From: Micropterix aruncella
Taxonomy: Eukaryota; Arthropoda; Insecta; Lepidoptera; Micropterigidae
Reading direction: 5' to 3'
Assembly: GCA_944548615.1 (NCBI GenBank)
Contig: OX155952.1
Location: 34,252,057 to 34,316,056 of the forward strand
DNA: 64,000 nt
Positions 15,095-27,500 of this stretch are shown one piece after another. The notes beneath the pieces were generated by a model. The model made no database searches, was not told the DNA's origin, and saw nothing but the letters and a program-made list of their open reading frames with translations. Within the stretch, counting starts at the first letter, position 1. Each line of letters starts with the position of its first letter. The position numbers were made by a program, and so were the translations under genes.

Positions 15095-15560
15095 CAGGCC
15101 AGCGTCCTACCCTGGCTCTCCCTTCTGCGTGGAAGGAAGCTAATAGGCCTCTTTGCAGTTTGGCCACGAATACCCATTCGTTCAGAGTCGGTCATACTCA
15201 CGTGTCAACACCCATCTGGCGGCCTTCACGCAGAAGATAGGACGCTGGCCTGCGGGCCAGTCTCCCCTAGGAGTCAACCTACGGGCGCTCCTGAACGGTT
15301 TGCACACCGTGCGGCGTCAGCTAATCGATTTTGCAATGTGTACTCCGACAATAGCCGATTGAGTCTGGGAACAGTAATGTATCCTATAGAGCAGGAGTGG
15401 TTGTTAACCTTATGACAACTGCTCTTAAAACGACCAGTCGGCCACCCGATCCCGGGTGAATAATCCGGGCAAAGGATGCCTTAGTCCGCGATAGATTCGG
15501 TAAACACCGTATAACCGCGTCATAAGGGAGAGGACCGGGCAAGCAAGCTCGATCCTGTAA
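15095..15560 (-). mobile_element. GC-rich retroposon family X, partial copy with foldback end
   Basis: Minus-strand copy of the same family as 25969, 31362 and 50653, including the block 'ttggccacgaatacccattc' and 'gcgatagattcggt'. Its left end is unusual: 15095-15135 is a plus-oriented piece of the same family that pairs with 15221-15258, forming a stem with a ~90-bp loop. The element is truncated at the right before the LINE fragment. Confidence 0.7.
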
Positions 15561-15591
15561 TCAGTCAGGAGGTAGGAGGTATCCTGAACGT

Positions 15592-16120
15592 TTATTCCAT
15601 ACGAAGATATCCTTCCAAACTGATAGTCAGCTTTAGGTTGCGAATAACAAACGCTAGTAGCTTATAAGAGGACTTGGACAAATCAGCGATGTGCTCCTTG
15701 AACGTAAGCCGGGAATCAAAGAGAACTCTTAGATCCTTTACCTTCTTAACCCTAGTTATCACCTCACAAGTGACGGAGTAATCATTCATTAGAGGTGCGG
15801 TCGATCTAGTGTATGTCATCACTGAAGATTTAGATATATTGAACGACAGATTTTTATTCTGGCTCCAAGATCGGACAGCATCAATATCACGCTGGAAAAA
15901 CTTGCGGACCTCAGCAGTTTCAGTGGACATGTACAATTTAATATCGTCGGCATACATTAAATATATTGTCTCAAAAAATTTAGGGAAGACGGATAAAACC
16001 GCTATAGGCCTGTAAGTATCCACTTTGCCCTTGTTGCCACTTTTATGAACGGCTGCGACCCTAGAAATCTTTCACATATCGGGGTACCTACGTGGCAGAT
16101 TCCAAGAAACGGTTAAAAAT
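15592..16120 (-). pseudogene. LINE reverse transcriptase with internal deletion
   Basis: Minus-strand frame joins 'VHKSGNKGKVDTYRPIAVLS' (RT motif before the palm) directly to 'LMYADDIKLYMS' (catalytic YADD). The intervening region, normally well over 100 residues with the first catalytic Asp and the GVPQGS motif, is missing. After YADD it continues into 'NISKSSVMTYTRS' and the downstream RT region. It cannot be active. Confidence 0.8.
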
Positions 16121-16129
16121 ATGTGTGAG

Positions 16130-17480
16130 AGGCTTTATATAATAATCTTCACATTGACAATGTAAGGTGGATAGCATGCAAAAACTTCAATTTTTTAAGG
16201 CTAAATTGAATATCTTTGTGCGATATTGAGCGGGTGTTGACGCAGGAAGCATCGCATGGCTCTACATCGGATTGAACGCGGGTGGCATCTAAGGTCACCG
16301 CGTTTTGAATAAAAACAGATGAGAAGTAATCTGCAAAGCGTCAGCGGCGCCGGCACCAGAGTAATTAGCCCCATCATTGTCACTTTCATCGAATATAACT
16401 AACTTAAGATTAGGAGTGGAAAATTAAAATGTCGATGAATATAGTGAAATCAGAATAAAATATTTATTGGTAATAAAATAGTCAAATCAGAACAATATAA
16501 GGAAATAAATAAAACGAAAAAATCCTTCATTTTACTTATAACTAATATAAAGAATTATAAAAATAAATCAAAAACAAATATCATGTAAAAAAATAGTAAC
16601 AACAAAAAATAAAATGATCATAAAGTTCAATATATTTAAATATCTGGATTAGTTAACAATATAAAAAAAAAATCTTGTTATGTCCTTGAGATATTTCACT
16701 TTAATAATGCACGTATAAAGCATTAACTTTATCGATGACAACAAGGCCAAAAAAACAAAAGGAAAACAACAATATTATCATAGGCTTTGAACCCGTGATA
16801 TTAACGATAATGGAAAAGTTTACAAAACCGGATACAGAGTCCAGAAAATAAACCTAACCTTTAACGTATAGGTTGGTGGCGCCAACTAAAAGTAAACGTC
16901 CTTTTCCATGAGGTCAGTGCACTCGGCCATTTTTCAGAAGCTAAGCTTTAAAAAGTCCATTTTAGGATTCCACCGATAATATGCAATCTTTCGCCAATAG
17001 CACGATACAAAACTAGTCTTTTAATTTAATTAATTATGTGGATGCTACCGGTGCGTTAAACAAACCAAACATCCTGTTTTAAAATCATGTGCGGGATTGA
17101 GATAGTTGTTAAATTTATAGCGACTAAAATAGAATTCCTTCTTGCTCAAAAGGGAAATAAATTGTCACGAATTAGTCTATAAAATCGAATTAATTTTATT
17201 ACACATTTATATTTTTATTAACGGCATTTTAGACCCATTCGTAATAGATGGCTTCTTCTTATGGTTTATAATTATTATTAACTACCCAATATTTTATAAA
17301 AATGGTATTTTAATTTTTAAATATAGCTATTAAAGGATAATAATCAGTAGAGACATCAGGTTTATTCTAATCAGTGTTTTGGTTTTGCAAGTATTCGATT
17401 ACGGGGAACAAAGGCGTATCTAGAGGCTTAAAAATGTTTTTCTATACCCAACCCAGTCATTATTTCTCTCACCAAAAGGG
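16130..17480. other. Unassigned AT-rich DNA
   Basis: No exon, TIR or repeat family recognised beyond low-complexity A/T sequence. Confidence 0.45.
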
Positions 17481-17483
17481 CGT

Positions 17484-18735
17484 GTCAAATACAACTGGCG
17501 AACCAGTCACCCAAGAGAGTTTTAATTTATTACATTAGGTGCTTCTATCTCCTATGGAATACACGTGAAAGACTTTAGCGGACAAAGGACAGTCCACTGT
17601 TTAACTCCACCGGGAAAACCCGTAAAAGTCCAACGCCTTACAGCGAGGCACTGGGAAGAGGATTTAGCGGGCGACTCCTTTACTACTAGATTTGGACGGA
17701 TTATTCCATCCTCCAGTCTGATCACACATTCGAATTTGCTTGCGCGGCCTCTATCTTTATCGCGGACTGTGGCATCCTTTGCTTGTTAATATCACACGGG
17801 ATCGGGTGGCCGACGAAGCGTTTCAAAGGTGGATGACATCAGGTCAACATTAACCCCCGCTGCTTAGAAACCAGATATTTTAAGCCTTCCCCGTTATTCG
17901 CCGGAGTGCACAGTCGATAGGCAAAGGCCGCCGATACTTACTAAAGAAAACATTGAAACTTATACTACTAAGCAACCTAAATAATGACTTACCCAGGCGA
18001 GCTAATTGAAATAATTTAAATATTATGTAATATAAATACTATAATAGAGAAATTAAAAACTATATTAGTGTAAATTAGCATAAATATGTAAAAGCAGTAG
18101 CATAACTGTAACAAGTAAAAATTCTATTAGACTAAATTAGCATTAACATCAAGTAGAATAATTATGGTAAACCAAACTAATTAAGATAAGTTAGGTTAGG
18201 TTAGGGCATAAGTATAGATATCTGGTATGAATCAATTTATTAGTGTAATCATTTGTTATTGTAATTGTAAACAAAGTAAGTATACCAGGATAATTAGTAT
18301 AGGTTAGGTTAGATTAGTAAGTAGGCATATTAATTTACTGGAAAAGAATATTTATAAGTGTATATTAAGCTAGTTATGATAGGAGATATAGGTTAGATTA
18401 GGTTAGGTTAGGAAGTCAATGCATCTACTTAACGTAAAAAGTTATAATAGTTAATAAAAGTATAATAGGTAATAGATAATATAAGTCAGAATTATAAACA
18501 CATTATTGTTAGTTACCCACTGAAAAGGCACTAGCCTTAGTGGCGAACTGTGACATGTAATTTGTATCTTTTTTTTATGAATAAAGACTACTACCAAAAA
18601 AAAAAAAACCACCCAGTATCGTTCGAGGTGCTTCCCCAGATTGGGACTACCGATCTCGCCTGTCCACGACAGGGTACACAGAGTCCTTTCCAAGTTATTC
18701 CCTCATCGAGGAGGCTACAGGATGGATGATAACCT
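17484..18735 (+). mobile_element. GC-rich retroposon family, subfamily Y, split by an insertion
   Basis: Starts with 'gtcaaatacaactggcgaac', matching the family's 5' end (compare 'gactacaacgggcgaacc'). It shares 'agtgccttacaacgaggcac'-type sequence with copies at 48515 and 53797. The sequence breaks at about 17935 and resumes at about 18608 ('ccacccagtatcgttcgagg'), matching the continuous copy at 53797-54405 ('ccacccaacatcgccagagg' in complement). The break contains a poly(A)-tailed insertion. Confidence 0.68.
17936..18607 (+). mobile_element. Poly(A)-tailed retro-insertion containing TTAGG clusters
   Basis: About 670 bp inserted in the Y-family copy. It ends with 'gaataaagactactacc' and then a run of 13 or more A, i.e. 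a polyadenylation signal followed by a poly(A) tail, so it was inserted from an RNA. It contains three short TTAGG clusters (about 18187-18207, 18301-18317, 18390-18412). No open frame. It could be a LINE 3' end or a processed non-coding RNA. Confidence 0.65.
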
Positions 18736-19570
18736 AACATTACAAATAGATCATCAGGCTCAAGCTGCATGTTCAGGCAATATTCTTTCCCGGTCATGAC
18801 TATATAATTAGTCGAAATATATCGAAATTCACCCATAGACAACATATAAGCAGAGTTAGATACAGTCATTAAAGGAGTTATTAGGCGACAGGAAACTAGA
18901 CTAAACGGTCTAGTCTATAAACTTGGAATTTTGTTTATTAATGTAATTTAATGACCGCACCTAATTAAAGGAAAAATACGAAGAATTCGAAAAACATAAT
19001 AAACAGGATATATTTATTATACACCTTTTTAGCATTTTTGCCTAAAATGCTTTTTGAAGAGTTGCATGTGAAATAAATCCTTTTCCATGTGAAATAAATA
19101 CAACTGCCGAACATACCGATTATAATAACGCATAATGATTGTACTGTATGTACATACGTATGATTCCTAGAAACATTCTCACTGATTCCAGAGCCTTATT
19201 AGGTACTGATTTAGAATCTGATTTTTAATACACTGTAACGTTTGAATAAAGCTTTATGTTCAGTTGCCTTAATTATTTATTTTAAGAAATGTTTCCAAAG
19301 ACCTAATTTTGACTATATATGCAATATTAATTACTAGATATCGTGATTAGGTATATATATTTATCGTGGCAGAAGACAGATTTAAATAATTTTTTATGTG
19401 ATCTATGGGATTTTTTAATCTGTGATGTGATGTTTTATTATCAAAAATTATTTTTTAAAGAAAATTTAGTAGTCTTGTTTAACCACCAAACACGCACGGA
19501 GGCTATAATTAGAAGACGAAATAACGAAAGTGAGAATTACATACCATTATAGAATATATAGGGTATTAGT
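18736..19570. other. Unassigned AT-rich DNA
   Basis: No coding or repeat structure recognised. Confidence 0.4.
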
Positions 19571-19574
19571 TAGC

Positions 19575-19860
19575 TTAACCCTTCAGGCCTCGGCCCCTCA
19601 GCCAATTGACAAGTTGCTGTCCCAAAAAATTTTACTAAAAATTAGTAAAAAAATTTCATTACGACACCGTTTCATCAAAACATTAATTACTGCCAAACCA
19701 CTGTACCCATAATTAAAATGAAACATATTAACATAATAAAACATAATAAAATCAAACAAATTAAATTAAAATAAAATTAAAACGGGGCCGTCACCCTGAA
19801 TCGAGTTGTGGCCGGGGGGGTTAATGCCATAGTACACACAATCGGGGCCTGAGGGGTTAA
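19575..19860. mobile_element. piggyBac-like MITE with TTAA ends
   Basis: Flanked by TTAA on both sides (19575-19578, 19857-19860) with inverted ends CCCTTCAGGCC and GGCCTGAGGGG (one mismatch). Internal sequence is AT-rich and non-coding. A near-duplicate of the right boundary, 'ggggttaatgccatagtac', occurs both at about 19817 and 19853, i.e. a ~37-bp direct duplication of the right end. Confidence 0.75.
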
Positions 19861-19874
19861 TGCCATAGTACGTG

Positions 19875-20940
19875 CTGGCAACCCTTCGGTGACGGCGACA
19901 TACAGGTGGCGCTCTAAGTATTGTCCAGCGTAACTGATAGCAATTTATTTGGCCAACATTGAATTAATGTTTTTTTTTAAAGTGATAGTTTATATAAGCC
20001 CATTATAAAACCAGTGATAGCTATAATAATATCAAATTATTAGTGCCATTTATTGCATTTTTATATTAGAGGATTACTCACAGAAGTAATACGGAGACAT
20101 TAGAATGCCATCTATTAGTGTATTTGAAAATTAAAGAGCCTAATTATTATAAATTGAAACCTTTACACCAAATCAAAATTGACATATTTATGTAAATAAT
20201 ATTAAAATAATAAAATCTACAATTTAAAAATTCGTTTAACTATGATTTAAAACTAGCTCGTTTAGCTATGATTAAAACATAAAACAGATATATAATTAAG
20301 ATTTTTGTTTTATTTTGAGACACGATACCTTACAGGAATGTTTAGAACGCCATTATTGGGCTACTGAACATAAGAGAAGATGAATCAATATTTGGAACTA
20401 TGAATTCCATCTACACGTTGCGTTTCAAAGTTAAATCCTAGCTGCCAAACGTAGTACGACATTGAGCAACTTATACCCTATATAATCAATGTTGCCATAT
20501 TCCGATTTGGTGATTTATTAGACGAAAAAGGTATTAAAATACAAACATATTTTTTTATGATAGTTTGACATTATACTAGTGATGGAAAAGATCGTACCTC
20601 TACTATTCTCCTTGTAAAACAGCTCTTCCTCTGACGAAAAAAAAATCATGCTATTGACGAAAAGTTGATAATTTTATTATTTAATGCCGTTAGATCCATT
20701 TCTTATAAGTATACTGGCTAAAATTTACTCGTATTTATTATTAACATATTACTTTTGTAATTATTTACTTAATAACATAATACCTAACACTTTCTTTTAG
20801 TTTTAAGTATATTGTATTTGTCTTGCTCAATTTTACGGAATTTTATTTTAAAGTTTAATGCTGATTGTATAACCTGAATCACGTTTTTTGTGGGGGCCAC
20901 ATTTTAAAACAATTTAGTTTTATGCGCATTTTACTACAAC
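19875..20940. other. Unassigned AT-rich DNA
   Basis: No gene or element boundary recognised. Confidence 0.4.
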
Positions 20941-20949
20941 GTTTACAAT

Positions 20950-21105
20950 TTATATTATTAGAGCCATGTCCACCCTAGAACGGGTTAGTTCCAGTTGTGT
21001 GTCATAATTAAATAGGCATAATATTAAGGTTTTGTCATTCCATACCTGTTATTGTTGTAGCCATGTTTTATAAAAAATGAGTCCTAAATAAATGAATAAA
21101 TAATA
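20950..21105 (+). mobile_element. Retroposon 3' end with AAAT-rich tail
   Basis: Contains 'caccctagaacgggttagtt' and ends in 'aaataaatgaataaataata'. Minus-oriented relatives at 26643-26820 and 59656-59850 share the 'ccagttggg...agaacggg' block and the (AAAT)n tail. It is the 3' terminus of a SINE or LINE; no coding part remains. It lies just upstream of the CPR gene 1 promoter. Confidence 0.6.
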
Positions 21106-21300
21106 TTACACCCCACAATTTAAAATTTAATAATATTGAATAGCGGAAATCAGTATTCAAAAGCAAGGTGGGTTTGATAATATGGCCAGGTATTTTAGAT
21201 TGGCCACGTAACTACATTATTCAAAGAAATAACAAGATGGGCAAAAGCCCTTCGAATAAAGCACGCGTTTTCGCGGTGAATCCGCTGCAGGCGACTGCTG

Positions 21301-21340
21301 TATAAAAGCGATCGATATGTTCGCTGTGCAAATCATTTGA
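21301..21340 (+). promoter_or_regulatory. TATA box and initiator of CPR gene 1
   Basis: TATAAAAG at 21301-21308, and an initiator-like TCATTT about 32 bp downstream (21333-21338). This is the spacing expected for a focused RNA polymerase II promoter. The resulting 5' untranslated region would be about 190 nt before the ATG at 21528. Confidence 0.72.
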
Positions 21341-21527
21341 ATTCTCGCCGCGCTGTTGATTGCATCGCAGCCTCGCCAAACTAAACGAGTCAATCAAATT
21401 GTCAGCCTTCTATTCAAATAAATATAATTGAATACTTATACATCGAAAAAAAACATCTATATCGCTGGTGCAGTGACTTTTGTGTTTAATCTCGTGTGAT
21501 TGGTTACGGACGACTGTTCAAGGCGAC

Positions 21528-21545
21528 ATGTTTGATTTGTGGAAG
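21528..21545 (+). CDS. CPR gene 1, exon 1 (coding part)
   Basis: Six codons (MFDLWK) ending in AAG before the donor GTACAA. A very short first coding exon split inside the signal peptide by a phase-0 intron is the usual insect CPR gene layout. The hydrophobic core continues only when joined to exon 2, which supports this start. Confidence 0.82.
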
Positions 21546-24500
21546 GTACAATTATAATTCGTTTATTAAAATATTTACTTATATATTTATAGAAATTATT
21601 ACACATTCTATGCAGAAACTTCCTTCTTTTTCCAGTCACCCTAGATAGCGAATTTTATATTACAATTTTTTTTGTCATATTAAAGGTTAAGGGAAAACGG
21701 TCTAATGTCAATTTCTTCTAATTTTTGGTAATTCCATATTAAAAAAAATCCTAACACAAAATATGACCTTTTAGCCAGGGTTTGTTTGATAAAGATAAAT
21801 ATATGTTTTGTTTGTAAACCAAATATAATTGAATTTCTAGAAAAAATATATTTTACTATACCTCAGAAAGAAGTATCTCATATATAAAAATAAAATAGAC
21901 ATTGGTCGTTTTCCTCGTAGCCCTTCATTTAGATAAAGCTTTTAGAAAAATGCTCGAAAAAGTTTTCATAAAATTTCTTAAAATTTTCTAAAGAGCATTT
22001 ACATTTTATTTTATAACATAATCATCACAATCACACTGTCGCCAATGTCACGTTTTGCAAAAAATATACATCAAAATATTGAAAATTATAATACCGCTGA
22101 GTTTCTACTCTTTTATTTTGAATCGATATAAAAATATTATATAAATTGTCGTTATAAATATTTTTTTCCAGTTTTTAATTCAAATTTCTTTATTAAATCT
22201 TTCAAGTTACATTTATTTTCACTTCAAAACATTCTAACAACTCCTAGCCTGTTAATTTTTAAATCTGCCAGGTTTCTGGGATTATATTCGTAGACAATGC
22301 TCGTAAGATAATTCTTTCAATAAAAAGGTGGGGATAGAACAGGGCTATGAGGGGCTAATTACTAATAATAACTAATCAGAAAAACATGTTGCTCTACTTC
22401 CCATGAAAGGCAAATAAAAATTTACAGCGTGACCTTGCGGGCGCTGGCTTCCTCCCGCTCTGCCCTTTTTTACTTTGTACGCCTTCTGTACATTTATGTG
22501 ACCAAAATTCAGAAATATTGATAAGGTGCTTTCTCAATAACAATCGTAACTGGTTTTATACGTTTTCATTATGTTTGAGTGCCTACGTGTGAATAGAGGC
22601 GATTTCATGCAGTTCATTCTTGGGCTAAGTTAATGTGTTAATTAATTTTATTTTTATTTTCTTGATTTATCCATAATTCAAAATACAACATACAACTTAC
22701 AAAATAACTTTTTATTCTAATATAAAAGTATTTTTCAGTAAGCGTACATGATCTAAACTTAGCCGAGAAATAAGATTCATTTCTAGGACATATAATGGTT
22801 TACCATCTCATTAGAAATTAACTCGTGTTAAGGGGATACTAATAGCGTTTGACAATTTCCGCCCAGAGGGCAAGACTTATGTGTTTCGAGAAAAAAATAA
22901 ATTTAATATCAAAATCAACATTAAATTCATAATATACCTAATGACAATTTACTTAGCGATTTATTATTATAGTTAATGGCTATATAAAAGGATAATAGAA
23001 ATAAAGATAAAATATGTCCTATAAATAAATAAAAAAAGATTCATATTTTAAAGATATATTGTACTCTTATAAATACATACTTGTATGGTACTTTTATAGT
23101 AAATACTTGTATGGTACTCTTATAATACATAATTGTATGGTACTCTTATAAATAAATACCTACTTATAATATGGTAATCAAATATGATAGTATGTGCTTT
23201 CATGCTTTCACGACTATATACAAAAATCCAATTATTAAAAAAAAAAAACAATTTAATTTTAGTGATAAGTATTTAGGTCAAAAACAACATTTCATAGAAA
23301 TATTAAAATTAATAATTTGTCGTTAAATATTAAAAATAATAACTTTCGATTTATTACCAGTTCAATCAATTTATCAATTTATTCAAAGTATTGGCCTTAT
23401 GTGACGAACCATTATTTTGGTAGTTATTTTGTTCAACACATTTAATATTTCGCATCGTGATAAGTTGGTATTTATTTAACATTATGAAATACAAACGTAT
23501 TCGTCGTTATATGGGGGTAAAAACATTTGCTTTCATGTCAATCCGCTATCGAACTTCCTCGTTAAGAACATCTTCATACTTTTACACATAGCTTTTGCAT
23601 TCGTTCAATTAAGAACAGTACTAAAGAAGTAACACAGGATGAAATTCACAAATCTCACTTGATCAGAACTCTTTAGGCTTTTCAACGGCTTTTTGAGTTT
23701 GCCCAATTCTCACTGATTTTCCATATATCTGTAGGAGTTCACCTTTTCAATTACACCATTCTCTATTGTTGTTGAGCCTCTGATTAGAATTAAAACTGTT
23801 TCATATTTTCAAAAATAATCTATTCATGTGAGCAAACCTGTAATTTTATATATATCGAATTAAAGTTTATGATTTTTAATAGGCCTAAAATGTAAACAGA
23901 CAGTTTAAAAAAAGCACGGACATGAAAACAATATCTAACAATGGGCTCGATTGCGATTCTTCGTGAACTAAAATCGGAAATTAGACCGTGTGAAGAAGAC
24001 AGGGCAATACGCTAGAGCGGAATGTGAGATGACCGGTTGTCACTTTTTCGCAATAAAACTTCCAGCCAAGGTCAAATCTTACACCGCACGAAATATGCTC
24101 GAATTTATTCGGACAAGTATAAGTTCGATAGGTAGTATTTATCGACGATCCTTCGTTTCATATTTCGCTCTAACGTATTGCTCTGTCTCGTTCGCTTGGA
24201 CTAATTTTAGTTTTAGTTCACAAAGAAACGCAATCGGGCTTAATATACCAATTTATTTTGTATTCATTCTTTTGTTATTAGTATATTGGCAATAAATATT
24301 AGTACTCAGTTCAATAACAACATTCTATCGAAATATTAATAATAATATTTTGGATAATTTACAATAATATATTTTGGGAGTATTTATATGCTTTCGATTT
24401 AATAACAGTTCAATCATTTAATTCCTTTCAGCTGGTGTTACTATGTATAGTTTGCTATACTTTAGCTGAGGAGGACGGTACGTGGAGACCAGGAAAATAT

Positions 24501-27500
24501 GGGAAAAATTCTGGCAAGTACGTTACGTACTCGAAAAAGTAATCATTCATTTATATCACTAATATTTAACAATATATGTAATCAGTGTTTAATTATAAAT
24601 TTAAAAATCATTGGAAATCATTGTCATATTTAGACGTACATTTCTTGGAAACGGCTTTTAAATTTATGGCCTAAACATATTATTTATTTAGTTCATATTT
24701 ATATAATCCCAATATTATGGGTTGTTACAATAAAACACCATAGATTCTCCTAACAAATAACCTCGCATCTTCCAACTGCATCTAACATATACACATACAT
24801 AACAGAATTATCACTTTCCGTAATAACATATAATATCCTTAGTAATATTATAATATTCACCTCAAAAGGTTTAGATTATAATATTTTCTCAAATATGTTT
24901 AAAAATCATCTACCTATTCTAGGAGATATTATTTAGCTTGACATGTTACATAGTTTGTAGGTATGTGGAGGTTAATTTTACTGCATTTTTACCACACTTG
25001 CTCGTGGGTAATTAATAATTACTCGACCAGGTTAAAACTTGATATAAATAATATATCCAGATATAAGTTTAAATTAAAAATCTAAAAGATAATAATAATT
25101 GATAATAATACCTAATGTATGAATCACTACCTATTGTTAGTATAAAATAATGATTTTAAAATTATGGACGAAAGGACGACAGCAATTTCCTTCGTTTTGT
25201 TAAACATAAACCTCTGTAGCTGAAAACGTAAGGGTTAATTCAATCATTTCCATATGTGAGGTTCGAGTTTAAAGGAAATAGGGATACTTAATTAGAGTTT
25301 TAGAGAACTGTGTGGATTTATATTTGGGTAAACTAATGCATGCTCTAACTAAAAAAGTAACGGAATAAGAATTGAGAGTTTTAAAAATCCGCCAGTGTTA
25401 AACGGAAGTTGAATTCAATTGAATTGGAGGGAATATTTTCTATAAGAAAATAAGGGAATACTTAATCCAATGAATGCCGAACCCATCCTTTTCATTGATA
25501 CCATTCAATCGATTTTCAGATATGTACCCGACGACGAAGGTAAATATGTGCATGTAGCGATACCATATACCGGAGGATACGGACCATATCACCATGTTCC
25601 AAATCCATATAAACACATCGCTAATCCATATTTACATGACGAGGACCCTTATAAAGGAGAGGCCAGTCTTCAAAAGCCTGTCATCGAACCCAAACCTGTT
25701 TATAAATACGTTTTAACAGACAAGAAAGACAATCCGTATTATAAGCCAGGATATTACAAGAATAACGGAATCAAAATCATCAGGCATAATAAAGATCACA
25801 AGGAGGACAATTACAAATATGTGTGAGTATTTATTTTACTTTCGATTTATTTACGTATTGCCTTAACTGCTATGCAGGCATATAAGGAATTTGATGATAT
25901 TATAAATTTCGTTTATGTACATGAAATGTACACCAGCGCCCAGACCATCTCGTCAATCGTAACAATTAGAGTTGTCAACTATCGTCACTTCAGGAAGTTT
26001 TAACGATTAGTCGTTCTATCTCCCTGGAGTGAGCGCAGAAGACTTGGACAAAACAGTCCACCGTCAAGCTCCGCCACATACCTGTAAGAGGCCAACGCCT
26101 TAACCGCGAGATAGCCAGAAGTGTTACCCAACGGGCTTACACACACGCCCTTACTTCCAATTGCGACCAGATTACTCCAGTCTCTCGATTGGTTACGAGT
26201 TCGAGGTCGCTTGCGCGGTCCTCTCCCTTACGAAGCGGTGAAACGGTGTATACCGAATCTATCGCGGACCACGGCATCCTTTGCCTGGCTGTTCACCCAG
26301 GATCGGGTAGCCGATGGTCATTTCAAGAGCAGTCGCCGTAAGGTCCGCAACCACCCTCACTCTATAGGAAACAGTACTGCTTCCAGACTCCCCCGACTGT
26401 TAGTCAGAGTGCGCAATCGATTGGCTTATGCCGCACGGCGCGCGGACCGTCCAGGAGCGCCAGAAGGTTGATTCCTAGGGGAGACAAACCCTAAGGCCAG
26501 AGTCCTACCCAGGCTCGCACTTCATGGGTGGAGGCCGCCGGATAGGTATTGACCCGTGAGTGTGACCAACCCTGAACAGAATGGGTCTTTGTGTCCAACT
26601 CAGCAAGAGCCCTTCAGCTCCCGTCAATCGCAACAATTATTATTTTTTATTTATTTATTTATTGGGATTATCAAATTAACCATAAGTATAATATTAAAAC
26701 AAATGGCAAAAACTTTCCTCTTTCATTCACTGGCTAGTGCTGCCCAACTGGGATATACCCGTTCCAGGGCAAGCAATTTATATTTTTACATTTGAAACGA
26801 GGGTCGATGAACCAACCAAACACAATAAAAAAAAATAATTAAAAAATATATATAATAATAAAAAAATATTAAAAATTACAATTTTATATAGAAAATAGAA
26901 ATACTAAATTCTTTAAAATATACATATACACACATACATACATATAAACACAATATATGTTAAGTCAACTTTAACTTAATCTACTACATCGATCATGCCA
27001 TGGATAGATAAACGCTCTTCTTGCAACAGCCATGTATTTATTTTGTTTTTAAGATATTTTAGACGATGAGTAAAGATATAACGTTTTAATGTTCTAAGAA
27101 GTGGCATGTTTATCTAGTTTTCATAAGGTAAAGCAGGGTCATATGTAAAAATACAAGTAATTAGCACATTATTGGAATTCTTGTGTTTGCTTATTAACGT
27201 GTTAATGAAATCATAAAGAATCGTTATAACTGTTATTGATCTTCATATCATTATACTAAGTAAGATATTTTTGCTTTAGAGATGAAGATATTTCCTGTTC
27301 CATGATACCTTGAAATTGCAAATTCTACTGATTGTTCGAGGTTTCACAATTGTTAATAAAATAGATATAGAAAATAGGAGGCCCAGTATACGTATATACC
27401 CCAAAACCAAATCCATTATGGCTATGTAATAAACACGCCAAACTTGGGTTTCTAGGACATGATCGCGAAGTTTCCGCTGGTGTACTCTAAGTTTCAAATG

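Noticed and set aside
23990..24295. 101-codon open frame on the + strand
   Set aside because: It lies inside a MITE and is not kept in the other copies.
25470..25519. ATG upstream of CPR gene 1 exon 3 as the gene start
   Set aside because: The splice acceptor at 25518-25519 joins in frame with exon 2, and the upstream residues are not signal-peptide-like.
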